From: CAYVAP01 sp964343195
Lineage (GTDB): Bacteria > Bacteroidota > Bacteroidia > J057
Assembly: GCA_964343195.1 (NCBI GenBank)
Contig: CAYFIR010000194.1
Location: 1 to 8,112 of the forward strand
Length of the DNA stretch: 8,112 nucleotides
Reading direction: 5' to 3'
The notes under the pieces are model-generated. The model did no database searches. It saw only the letters and a list, made by a program, of their open reading frames with translations, and was not told the DNA's origin. Shown here piece by piece: positions 1-7,737 of this stretch (its first letter is position 1; each line of letters begins with the position of its first letter). The position numbers were made by a program, and so were the translations under genes.

Positions 1-54
1 TATACACCCTATACACCCTATACACCCTATACACCCTATACACCCTATACACCC
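1..54. repeat. 9-bp tandem repeat, six perfect copies (unit TATACACCC)
   Basis: Six uninterrupted, identical head-to-tail copies of TATACACCC fill the first 54 bases; the array ends where the sequence changes to ATCCCC. The array touches the left edge, so the true copy number is unknown and probably higher. It lies in non-coding sequence, downstream of the terminator of the large secreted-protein gene. There is no spacer between copies, so this is a simple satellite or VNTR-type array. A 9-bp period keeps reading frame, so if the array reached into a gene to the left it would encode a three-residue repeat. I see no evidence of that here. Confidence 0.95.
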
Positions 55-78
55 ATCCCCTCTCGGGTTCATTCGTGT

Positions 79-115
79 AAAAAACAATCCCCCGACTACC
101 AGGTAGCCGGGGGAT
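79..115 (-). terminator. Intrinsic terminator of the secreted multidomain gene
   Basis: Positions 87-100 pair with 102-115: an 8-bp GC-rich outer stem (ATCCCCCG with CGGGGGAT), one A-C mismatch, then five pairable bases around a tiny loop. Read on the minus strand, the hairpin is followed by TTG and then six T residues (84 down to 79), the classic Rho-independent arrangement. It begins 34 bases after the stop codon of the minus-strand gene ending at 150. On the plus strand no T run follows, so it should act in one direction. Confidence 0.9.
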
Positions 116-149
116 CTCTATTGAAAGAAGCAACATTTAGCTGCTATCA

Positions 150-3100
150 TTACCGTACGATCAGGCGCTGAGTGGCGCTTCCTAACTCAGTCTGGATGTT
201 GAGCAGGTAGATGCCAGCAGGCAGCTTTGCTACTTCCAGTTCCAGAGGTCCGAAAGTGCCAGGACGCTGAGCGTTCATCACTTCGCGGCCTTCCAGGGTC
301 ATCACACGGACAGAAAGTTCCAGTGCTTCCTGATCTTTCAGGCTGATGGACACGTTGTTCGCGGCAGGGTTAGGATACACGCGAACGGCTACCTGATTTT
401 CGACATCGTCGATGCTGTTGATCACACCTTCCACCTCGAAGACTGCCATGGTAGAACTTACTTCGTAGGCTACGATCACGTAGTATTTGCCATCAGGGCT
501 TTCATTTACGGGGATCAGCTTGATGTCCTCAGGAGCGAGGTCTCCCCCTTCAGTTGATGCGTCACGGGTATTGATGTACTGCACAAACTCAGGTGCGGTA
601 GGATCGGTAACGTTATACACCATCAGGCCGCCGATGCGCTCCAGGCCGATGAAGGCGTACATTTCACCCTCGATCTCTCCCACTACAACCGCTTCAGGCT
701 CAGGGCCTTTGTTGTCAGAGCGGTTTTTGAATTCGTTCTCATCGTCAGTAGTGTTGAAGATCTGGCCGAATACCGGATCCTGGCTGGTGATGTATTCGAA
801 GTCGTCCCCGGAGTCATACACCAGCCCATTGTTATCCCAGATAGAGAATGATCGAGCACCAAACACGTGAACCTCGTCGTAGTCGCCATCTCCGTCGGTA
901 TCACCACTGGCGAAGGTGGTGGTGATGCGACCAATCGCAGTCTTGAGCAGATCCCCATCAGGGAATGCTGTTTCGTCCAGCTCGTAGTCTTCGTCGCGGA
1001 GGCGTACTTCTTCTTCGTAGGTATCGTACTCACGGGCGTCACCCTCGTTTGCCGTGATCAGGTAGTCAGTACCACCGACACTGAAGCTGGCGATGGCATC
1101 TGGCATGTACATACCTTTGATCGGATAGTTGGCGATGCGGACGGAGTCCTCGCGGTCCTCGGCGTCGATTCCCATACCAGGGACGCTGTGGTCTTTGTAG
1201 CCAAGTGGATTAATGGCTGTCACAGAGGCAGCATTGATATCTACTACAGCTACGGCGTTGTTTTCCTGGAGGGTAACATAAGCAGTGCTACCATCAACAG
1301 AAATGGCAATGTACTCAGGCTCCAGATCCTGGGCTACCGTAGCATTGGGACCGAAGATGCGGACTCCGTCAGCCTTGAGCTGTGCTTCCTGAGCATTGAA
1401 CGCAGTGAAGTCAGCGGTCGAAACGTCAGCCTGGGTTACATTGGCTGCGCCTCCAGAGATGTCGATGATCGAGATAGACCCTTCTGGATCATTTGAGTAA
1501 TCATCGCTTGGCTCGCCTTCATTGGCTACCAGGACCTTCAGGCCATCAGGAGTGAAGGTTACCATGTCAGGCAGGGCACCGGCGGTTACCTGGCTCAGGA
1601 AGTTGCCATCGGTATCGAAGAATACCACATAACCGGGCATCTGCTTATCGTCGTTCTCAATGGCGGCAGCGACTACACCGTTTTTGGTAGCTACGCTGTT
1701 GATACCTCCGTAGGTATTCACATCAACGGTGAGGAAGGAATCAGGAGCGGCAGGATCAGAGAAGTCCACGATGTTGATCTCGTTGGCTTCAGAGTTTGCC
1801 AGGAATACCCGCTGGGTAGCGGCGTCGTAGGCCAAAATTTCTGCCGCATCGTCGCCTGCTACACCATTCTGGTAGCTGGTAACGTGGATGAGGTTGATGT
1901 CCCCGGATCCTTCAGGTGCCAGACGGTCATTATCGTTGATGAATGCCACATGAGCAGTATCCTCACCCAGGAATGCATTGGAAGGATTGGCCAGGCGCAG
2001 AGAGAAGTATTCGTCGTTCTCGGCGTCGCTGTCATCTGCCACTGCAAATTTTACCATTATGCTGCTAACTCCAGGCATGAATGTAACAGTAGTGCTGGCT
2101 GCTGCGGTGAAGTCAGTGCCTTCATCAGCAGTCGCAAAGTTGCCTAGTTCCACATCTACAGTGATGGTAGAGTCGATGTTGGCATCGGTCAGAAGAAGTT
2201 CTACCATGATGGAGTCTACATCTTCTCCAACAGTCTGCTGATCTTCTGCGAAGGCTACTGAACCTGTGATGGCTTCTGTGATTTCGTAGATACCGACGGT
2301 GCTACTTACCTCATTGGCAACTAGCAACAGTGGACGACCATTGGGGCTTTCGTCAGAAGAAATGAAGATAACTCCTTCTGGTGCCAGGTCTCCTACGGTT
2401 TCGTCGGTGGTGCTACGGTTGTTGATGTACTGCACAAATTCGGGAGTAGTTGGATTCGTAACGTCGTATACCATCACTCCACCTGTGCGTTCCAGCAGGA
2501 TGAAGGCATAGGTTCTTCCACCGATTACACCGGTGGTAACACCTTCTGGCTCAGGTCCCTTGTCGTCAGAGCGGTCTTTAAAATCCAACTCGTCGTCGGT
2601 AGTGTTGAAGATGGAACCAATCACAGGATCCTGGCTGGTAATCAGCTCAAAGTCATCACCAGAGTCGTAGGCAACCGAACCATCGGCTGCGTTCCAAATG
2701 GTGAAGGAACGGGCTCCGAAGGTATACAGCTCATCGTAGTCGCCGTCGCCGTCGGTATCTCCTTCGGTGTTCACGATTTTGATGCGTCCGATGGCCTGCT
2801 GCATGATGTCTCCGTTGGGGAAGGCAGTCGGATCAAGGTCGATATCCTTTAACCGATCTTCATCAAGGTACAACTGTGCACCACTTTCGTACTCGCGGGC
2901 ATCGCCTTCGTTGGCCGTGATGAGATAGGTGTTTCCTCCGATCTCATAGCTAGCAATGGCATCTGGCATGTACAGGCCTTTCAGGGGATAGTTGGCGATG
3001 TTGACGGAGTCAAAATCATTGGTCGCGTCCAGACCGGCCATCATGGCGCTGTGGTCTTTGCTTCCCAGGTCAAGCGCTGCAACGGCATTACCGTTGGCCA

Positions 3101-4691
3101 TGTCAATGGTGATAACGGCGTTGTTTTCCTGGCAGGTGACGTAAGCAATATTTCCATCAGAAGAGATGGTGATGTATTCGGGCTCTATGTCTTGTCCAGC
3201 GGTAGTACCAGTAGGTCCGGTAAGGCGGATTCCGGATACACTACCCAGGGCAACATTGGTAACATTGGCCGAAGACAGGCTACCTATTCCACCTGAAATA
3301 TCAACGATAGAAACAGAGCCTTCTGGATCGACGAAGTAGTCATCGCTAGGCTCGCCTTCATTGGCAGTCAGGACTTTGCTTCCGTCGGGGGTGAAGGTCA
3401 CCATGTCAGGCAGGGCACCTACCGTTACGGAGTCGAGGAAGTTGCCATCGGTGTCGAAGAATACGATGAAGCCGGGAAGTTGCTTGTCGTCGTTCTCGAT
3501 GGCAACTGCTACCAGGGTGTCGTGCACTGCTACGCTGTTGATCCCTCCATAAATGGAAATGTCAATAGAGGCGAAAGCCACCGGATTGCTGGGATCGGCC
3601 ATGCTGACGATGTCCATGGACTGGTTCTCAGAGTTGGTCAGGAACATACGCTCTGACTGTGGGTCAAAGGCCACAATCTCAGCGACATTGTCCCCGGTTC
3701 CCGGGAAGTTTTCGTAGCTGGTCAGCAGGTTCAGGCTGATGGCGTTGGTGGCTTCAGGAGCCATACGGTCATCGTCCTTGATGTAAATCACCTGGGTAGC
3801 ATCTTCCAGGTCAGCATTCATCACGTCGATCAGGCGAATGGAGAAGTACTCATCCATCTCAGCATCGGTGTCGTCCATGATGGTGATGCTGATGGTTTGG
3901 GTCTGATCTGCTGAATCAGCCGCAAAGGCGACCATCATGGTGTCCATGGCCATGAAGTCCACGCCATTGTCTGCGGTGGCAAAAGAGGTCAGCACCATTT
4001 TGACCATGGGAGAGTCGGCGCTCTGTCCGGTCAGGGCGACTTCTATGTCCACAGATCCTGCACTTTCGCTGACGGTTACCACGTCTGCAACCAGGCTAAT
4101 GGTAGTTGAAAGGCATGAGTTAACGACACCGGGAGTTGCATAAATCTGACTCGTGTTGATCACAGCGCCAGGTATGGCGTTACAGGAAGCGACCCAGCTG
4201 GAGGCAACAGAATTGTCCAGGTTGAAGTCCAGTAGTTCCAGTGAGGGGCCATCGCCGTCTGGCTGATCCGGCCATGGCGAACCATCGTCATAGTCAACTA
4301 CGTCGATGACTGCACCAAGGGCTGTCTCAATGATGAGGTCCTCGCCGCCGTTAGATAGGCCACCGCTAATCCATTGGGCATCAAAGGGTACTCCATATAC
4401 TGCTTCGGCCGCTGCGCTGTCAACAGCGATCAGGAAAGTGCTGCCTGGGGCCAGCATGGTGGAGGGGAAATCATATGTGATTCCCTGGGTGAAGGTAATA
4501 CCCGTCAGGTCAATGGGATTGGCTCCGGCGTTGTAAATCTCAACGAATTCCAGAGAGTCACTACCAGCCTCGGGTGGGTTATACATGATTTCGGTAATCA
4601 CCAGCTCGGGTTGAGCCATAAGACTACCTAGTCCCAGTAGAAAGATCGAGGCAATCATTCTACTGAACATGTGCGTAAAGCTTTGCATCAT
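150..4691 (-). CDS. Secreted T9SS cargo protein: lamin-tail, two Calx-beta and two choice-of-anchor I modules
   Basis: This is a complete 1513-residue exported protein. Seen in the sequence: a signal peptide at residues 1-26 (hydrophobic MIASIFLLGLGSL, then MAQ); a lamin-tail domain at about 28-193, starting ELVITEIMYNPP and ending ATPGVVN; Calx-beta 1 at about 198-308; choice-of-anchor I module 1 at about 312-805; Calx-beta 2 at about 808-923; choice-of-anchor I module 2 at about 930-1420; and a T9SS type A sorting domain at about 1435-1513 with YPNP at 1439-1442. Both anchor I modules carry ANEGEPSDDY, ANEGDAREY and the acidic DTDGDGDYDE loop (645-654, 1264-1273), which could bind calcium. 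Family knowledge: anchor I modules are beta-propeller-like, related to phytase/esterase-like proteins, and without an agreed reaction. The product is expected to cross the outer membrane by T9SS and be surface-bound or released. The start is the first of two adjacent ATGs; no Shine-Dalgarno is seen, as is usual in Bacteroidota. An intrinsic terminator follows the stop. Substrate and role are unknown. Confidence 0.93.
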   Translation of the reverse strand: MMQSFTHMFSRMIASIFLLGLGSLMAQPELVITEIMYNPPEAGSDSLEFVEIYNAGANPIDLTGITFTQGITYDFPSTMLAPGSTFLIAVDSAAAEAVYGVPFDAQWISGGLSNGGEDLIIETALGAVIDVVDYDDGSPWPDQPDGDGPSLELLDFNLDNSVASSWVASCNAIPGAVINTSQIYATPGVVNSCLSTTISLVADVVTVSESAGSVDIEVALTGQSADSPMVKMVLTSFATADNGVDFMAMDTMMVAFAADSADQTQTISITIMDDTDAEMDEYFSIRLIDVMNADLEDATQVIYIKDDDRMAPEATNAISLNLLTSYENFPGTGDNVAEIVAFDPQSERMFLTNSENQSMDIVSMADPSNPVAFASIDISIYGGINSVAVHDTLVAVAIENDDKQLPGFIVFFDTDGNFLDSVTVGALPDMVTFTPDGSKVLTANEGEPSDDYFVDPEGSVSIVDISGGIGSLSSANVTNVALGSVSGIRLTGPTGTTAGQDIEPEYITISSDGNIAYVTCQENNAVITIDMANGNAVAALDLGSKDHSAMMAGLDATNDFDSVNIANYPLKGLYMPDAIASYEIGGNTYLITANEGDAREYESGAQLYLDEDRLKDIDLDPTAFPNGDIMQQAIGRIKIVNTEGDTDGDGDYDELYTFGARSFTIWNAADGSVAYDSGDDFELITSQDPVIGSIFNTTDDELDFKDRSDDKGPEPEGVTTGVIGGRTYAFILLERTGGVMVYDVTNPTTPEFVQYINNRSTTDETVGDLAPEGVIFISSDESPNGRPLLLVANEVSSTVGIYEITEAITGSVAFAEDQQTVGEDVDSIMVELLLTDANIDSTITVDVELGNFATADEGTDFTAAASTTVTFMPGVSSIMVKFAVADDSDAENDEYFSLRLANPSNAFLGEDTAHVAFINDNDRLAPEGSGDINLIHVTSYQNGVAGDDAAEILAYDAATQRVFLANSEANEINIVDFSDPAAPDSFLTVDVNTYGGINSVATKNGVVAAAIENDDKQMPGYVVFFDTDGNFLSQVTAGALPDMVTFTPDGLKVLVANEGEPSDDYSNDPEGSISIIDISGGAANVTQADVSTADFTAFNAQEAQLKADGVRIFGPNATVAQDLEPEYIAISVDGSTAYVTLQENNAVAVVDINAASVTAINPLGYKDHSVPGMGIDAEDREDSVRIANYPIKGMYMPDAIASFSVGGTDYLITANEGDAREYDTYEEEVRLRDEDYELDETAFPDGDLLKTAIGRITTTFASGDTDGDGDYDEVHVFGARSFSIWDNNGLVYDSGDDFEYITSQDPVFGQIFNTTDDENEFKNRSDNKGPEPEAVVVGEIEGEMYAFIGLERIGGLMVYNVTDPTAPEFVQYINTRDASTEGGDLAPEDIKLIPVNESPDGKYYVIVAYEVSSTMAVFEVEGVINSIDDVENQVAVRVYPNPAANNVSISLKDQEALELSVRVMTLEGREVMNAQRPGTFGPLELEVAKLPAGIYLLNIQTELGSATQRLIVR
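432..2270 (-). repeat. Internal duplication, copy 2 (Calx-beta + choice-of-anchor I)
   Basis: This covers residues about 808-1420, the second Calx-beta plus choice-of-anchor I unit, placed directly before the T9SS sorting domain. It repeats the domain order and nearly the length of copy 1 (about 613 against 608 residues). It differs at sites that are PEG in copy 1: here GPEPEAV (near 1335) and LAPEDI (near 1390). The middle loop after QADV is longer and unrelated to copy 1. Such differences could mean that the two propellers have different ligands or that one is structural only; this is inference. Confidence 0.88.
2277..4100 (-). repeat. Internal duplication, copy 1 (Calx-beta + choice-of-anchor I)
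   Basis: This covers residues about 198-805 of the secreted protein. It matches residues 808-1420 in the same order across its whole length. Shared signposts include FATAD in the Calx-beta part, APE before the propeller, YGGINSVA, AIENDDKQ, PGFIVFFDTDGNFL against PGYVVFFDTDGNFL, GALPDMVTFTPDG, ITSQDPV and FVQYIN. Copy 1 keeps PEG at both late conserved sites (GPEPEGV near 716, LAPEGV near 763). The copies have diverged at both DNA and protein level, so the duplication is not recent, although short identical DNA stretches remain. Confidence 0.88.
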
Positions 4692-4794
4692 AGGATTTGG
4701 GATATTTGATAGGAAAGTTGAATTAGACCATAAGGATCAGAATGAATGTTAATTCTATTTGGTCTGAATGTTAACTTATTGGGAAATGGTCCAG
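4692..4794. other. Intergenic gap between the SMC-like gene and the secreted-protein gene
   Basis: This 103-bp stretch is richer in A and T than the flanking genes. It should contain the leader, and perhaps the promoter, of the downstream secreted-protein gene. I searched the minus strand for the Bacteroidota promoter pattern (TTTG, about 19 bases, TAnnTTTG) and found no good match. I also see no hairpin followed by a T run, so there is no obvious terminator for the upstream SMC-like gene and read-through is possible. The one clear structure is a pair of 10-bp direct repeats, listed separately. Confidence 0.6.
4743..4774. repeat. Direct repeat pair TGAATGTTAA, 22 bp apart
   Basis: TGAATGTTAA occurs exactly at 4743-4752 and again at 4765-4774. 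The start-to-start distance is 22 bp, about two turns of the helix, which would put both copies on the same face of the DNA. The pair lies 52-83 bp upstream of the ATG of the secreted-protein gene (as TTAACATTCA on the coding strand). This position and spacing would suit a dimeric or tandem regulator site. With only two copies in AT-rich sequence, chance cannot be excluded. Confidence 0.4.
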
Positions 4795-7737
4795 TTATCG
4801 CTTCTCCATTAACAACACTGCTTCACTATTGCCGGGCTTTGAGAGGAGATAAGCCCGCTTCAGCTCATCTACCATGTCTATTTGCGCCCCGGTCAGTATA
4901 AGGTCCACTCCAGCTTTTTGGGCCATTTCGGCTAACTCGGTGAGGCTTTCCTCATCCAGGTTTCCGGAATGTGGAAGTACCATGGGAATTTTGGAGTCGC
5001 CTCGCTCGCTTTTGATCAGGGAGGCAGCGGCAAGGTCCAGCCAGCACCCCAGAGCAGGGGAGTGGTATGCTGTCTGAGATAAAGCTTGGGGCGAAGGTCG
5101 ATCCTCTGCTACAATTGGCTCTACATACCAGATATCTGAGATTCCAACTTTATCGTGCAAAAATAAATCGAGTCTCAGGCTTAAATCATTGAGAACTGAT
5201 AAGGCTTTTTCCTTGATTTCCGGGTCTATTTCCTGGGCAAAAAGGGATGCTCCCTGTAAAGCGTATCCCTGGGTTTGATGCATTTCCTGGATCGCCAGCA
5301 ACGTTTCAAAAAGGGGGCTTTTGCGGAGTACCAATTGGAAGTCGGCATCCCAAAAGGGTGACTCCTTCAATAGCTGGTTGAGTCTGGTTAATCGCTGTGA
5401 GATGGGAGCAGCCTGAAGCTTTTCCAGTTTGGGGAGACATTCCGCAATTTCCAGTAACACCTCGCCGTATCCCTGTGAAATTTTCTCCTTCAGGGTGATG
5501 TTAATGTCCTCAGAAATAAGTTGGGGGACTTTACTTCCCATAATCTCCAGCCAATCCGGCTGGTCCTGATCAGTAGGGAGTTGAAAAAGATTGTGGGGCG
5601 TGAACTCGGCCAGCATGGGATTAGCAGCGGCCCGAAGTCCATCTTCATGGGTTTGCAGGGCTTGCCGCAATTCCAGGAGAAGGGTGGGTTGCCCCAGCCA
5701 ATCTTCTGGCGAGTGTGAAATGGTTACCTGCTCAATCTCCGGCAAATCAAGTTGTTCCAGCACCTCTACGTGGTCACTCCACTGTGCCGCCAGGTCTTCT
5801 GTGAGGGGTGACTGAGTCGTAGCCAAACCCTGTAGTTCCTCCAGCCGGGATTGCCACTGGTGGAGACGCTCTCGTTCGGCAGTTAATTCAGGGGAGGAAG
5901 CATCAGATGGGGACAAAGAGGCCTGAGCCAACTCCTGAAAATCCCGGGCTTTGCCCTGCATCATTTGTTGGAGCCGGGAAAGTTCCTGCTCTGCTGCGGT
6001 GATCTGGTGCTGGATCGCTACGAGTCGCTGCTGCTGACGCTGTTGACGAAGGGTGCGTTTTTCGGACCGTTGGTTTCGCAGTCGTTTCTCCAGCAGAGTG
6101 GCCTGTTCACGGGCATATTGGGCTTGCTGTAATTCGCGCTGAAGCTGACTCTGATGAGCCTTGAACCGTTTTTCCTGATTTTTCTGCTGATTTTGGCGAT
6201 TTCTTCGCTGCTTTTGCCAACTCGCATCCAGCCCTTCAAGTTCTTTTTGCTGCTCCGCGAGCTGTTCCTGAAGGTGACCAACGCCGGAGACCGGAAGGTC
6301 CAGTTCAGATAGGTCGATGTTAACCCCGAAAAGAAGGTCGTTTAGTCGCTCTACGCTGGGGCTCAGGTATGGATGAAACAGTACTTCCTCCCTTACTACT
6401 TTCCCGATATTCTCTTCCCAATCCGGGTATCGATCCTGGAGCCAGCCCATGAAGGTTTGGCCTGCCCCCTCAATGCGCTCCTGTAGCTCCTGAATGCGGG
6501 ATTCCAGTTTCGATTTTTCCTGTTGATAGGCTTCTTCTTCTATTTTACCTTCCTCTTCCTGCTGTTTCACTTCCCTTGCCCTATTGGATTCCAGATCGCG
6601 CATGGCCGCCTGTTTTTGCTCCACCAGCAGGTGTTGCACAACCTGCTCACCGTGCGCATGCAGGATGGAATCCAGAGAATGCTCTTCGGGTTGAAAAATG
6701 GAAGATTCCAATACCTGTAGCCGCTGAGTGACCAACAATTGGTAATGCTGCCATGCGGCTTCCCAGCTTTGTTTGAAGGCAGGCCAGTCTGCAAGATCGG
6801 AATCAGAGATCTTCAACGTATTTTTTTCCGAAGCTTTGGTACTTTCCAGCACTCCAATCCGCTTTAGGCTTTGGCTGATTTCCTGTTGGGCAAAAATGAT
6901 CTGTTGCTGACGTCGGGATTCAGCCATTCGGGCCTGTTGCTGATTGGCATCCAGGTCTTTGGCGGCCTGTGCTACGATGCCCTGGAAAGCGTTTTTTCGC
7001 TGAGCAAGCTCACGGGTCAATTGAGTCGCCTCTTCCTGCGTGGCTGTGTAGCGCTGGTAGCTTTCGTTCCATTGCTTCAGAGCGTCCCTTTGTTCTTCCA
7101 GGATCTGCCAGGCTCGATGTGACTGGTTAAACCTGAGGAGTTTTTCGTGAATGGGCTCAAGGGGAATTGCTGGCTGATCGCCCGGTAGCCAGCCAAGTAG
7201 CCATGGCAAATGGCCTGGTCCTGAAGATATTGGGGCTGCCATCCAGCGCTGTTGAGCTTTCCTCCAGGCGGCTATCGGCTGATGGGTTAACCACGCATAC
7301 CGGGTATTGCTGTGCTGTCCGGTTGCAAGTCGCTGGTATTCATCCAGTGAATCAAATGGTCCTTCCACCGTCACCTTGCGCTTTTCCAGCCCCTGAAAAA
7401 GGGATTTGGTGGATTTTACCTTGCCTTTTTCGTCCCAAAATATCTCCCGGTCAAAGTCGCTGTTCACGAGGTAAAAGGCAGGTCCCTTCCTGCTGCCGAC
7501 GCCCACGAGGAGAAACCATCCTTTCGGAGCCTTGATTTCGTAAACCAGCCGTGCCGAAGGAACCCTCAGCCACTGGTGCAGGATCTCAGGGACTCCCTGT
7601 TCTGCCCAGCCAATCTGAATGGCCTGCTGACAGGCCTGGAGGCCCGCATGATCTCTTCCTGCCAGGCCGATATGACCATCAAGGGTGATTGTCTGATCTG
7701 TGAACGGTCCGCAGTGGATGAAAATGATTTGGTGCAT
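4795..7737 (-). CDS. SMC-like (MukB/MksB/JetC-type) coiled-coil protein with all ATPase motifs lost
   Basis: This is an intact 980-residue protein with a condensin-like plan. Residues 1-194 resemble the N-terminal half-ATPase: an opening beta strand, then a P-loop position reading GRDHAGLQA (27-35) where GKNGSGKST is expected, then a family-like LVNSDFDREIFWDEKG segment (91-105) and an FDSLDEYQRL segment. Coiled coil 1 is about 195-426. A globular hinge-like segment is about 429-486 (WLQDRYPDWEENIGKVV). Coiled coil 2, rich in Gln, Arg and Glu, is about 487-640. A LNQLLKESPF element and the C-terminal half follow. There the signature position reads YHSPAL (891-896), and Walker B reads MVLPHSGNLDEE (919-930): the D-loop LDE is kept but the Asp-Glu pair is Leu-Pro. 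ATP binding and hydrolysis are therefore unlikely. It may be a structural or regulatory partner of an active SMC; this is inference. It is somewhat short for JetC. The ATG at 7737 was chosen because it starts right at the family's first strand. A GTG at 7770 (11 more residues) has AGGAG ten bases upstream and is the alternative. The family call rests on remembered motif patterns. Confidence 0.75.
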   Translation of the reverse strand: MHQIIFIHCGPFTDQTITLDGHIGLAGRDHAGLQACQQAIQIGWAEQGVPEILHQWLRVPSARLVYEIKAPKGWFLLVGVGSRKGPAFYLVNSDFDREIFWDEKGKVKSTKSLFQGLEKRKVTVEGPFDSLDEYQRLATGQHSNTRYAWLTHQPIAAWRKAQQRWMAAPISSGPGHLPWLLGWLPGDQPAIPLEPIHEKLLRFNQSHRAWQILEEQRDALKQWNESYQRYTATQEEATQLTRELAQRKNAFQGIVAQAAKDLDANQQQARMAESRRQQQIIFAQQEISQSLKRIGVLESTKASEKNTLKISDSDLADWPAFKQSWEAAWQHYQLLVTQRLQVLESSIFQPEEHSLDSILHAHGEQVVQHLLVEQKQAAMRDLESNRAREVKQQEEEGKIEEEAYQQEKSKLESRIQELQERIEGAGQTFMGWLQDRYPDWEENIGKVVREEVLFHPYLSPSVERLNDLLFGVNIDLSELDLPVSGVGHLQEQLAEQQKELEGLDASWQKQRRNRQNQQKNQEKRFKAHQSQLQRELQQAQYAREQATLLEKRLRNQRSEKRTLRQQRQQQRLVAIQHQITAAEQELSRLQQMMQGKARDFQELAQASLSPSDASSPELTAERERLHQWQSRLEELQGLATTQSPLTEDLAAQWSDHVEVLEQLDLPEIEQVTISHSPEDWLGQPTLLLELRQALQTHEDGLRAAANPMLAEFTPHNLFQLPTDQDQPDWLEIMGSKVPQLISEDINITLKEKISQGYGEVLLEIAECLPKLEKLQAAPISQRLTRLNQLLKESPFWDADFQLVLRKSPLFETLLAIQEMHQTQGYALQGASLFAQEIDPEIKEKALSVLNDLSLRLDLFLHDKVGISDIWYVEPIVAEDRPSPQALSQTAYHSPALGCWLDLAAASLIKSERGDSKIPMVLPHSGNLDEESLTELAEMAQKAGVDLILTGAQIDMVDELKRAYLLSKPGNSEAVLLMEKR

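Noticed and set aside
1..54. CRISPR array at the left edge
   Set aside because: Copies are 9 bp and directly adjacent, with no spacers.
867..1496. 209-codon plus-strand open frame
   Set aside because: It lies fully antisense to the secreted-protein gene, whose domains are recognisable throughout. Its product has no family features, and it is explained by the codon usage of the real gene.
4692..4794. Terminator between the two genes
   Set aside because: Only weak 4-5 bp pairings are found and none is followed by a T run on the minus strand.
6018..6281. 87-codon minus-strand open frame inside the SMC-like gene
   Set aside because: It is a shifted frame over the second coiled coil; its Lys/Arg/Ser-rich product reflects the Gln/Arg/Glu codons of the real frame.
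6871..7535. Two plus-strand open frames (83 and 122 codons) opposite the start of the SMC-like gene
   Set aside because: They are antisense to well-supported coding sequence, with no recognisable domains and no promoter.
4795..7737. A complete Wadjet or MksBEF system
   Set aside because: Only an SMC-like gene is present, its ATPase motifs are lost, and no kleisin, KITE or JetD-type nuclease gene is visible.
4795..7737. Pseudogene call for the SMC-like gene
   Set aside because: The frame is open for 980 codons with a coherent head-coil-hinge-coil-head plan and no frameshift or internal stop; lost motifs alone fit a pseudoenzyme better.
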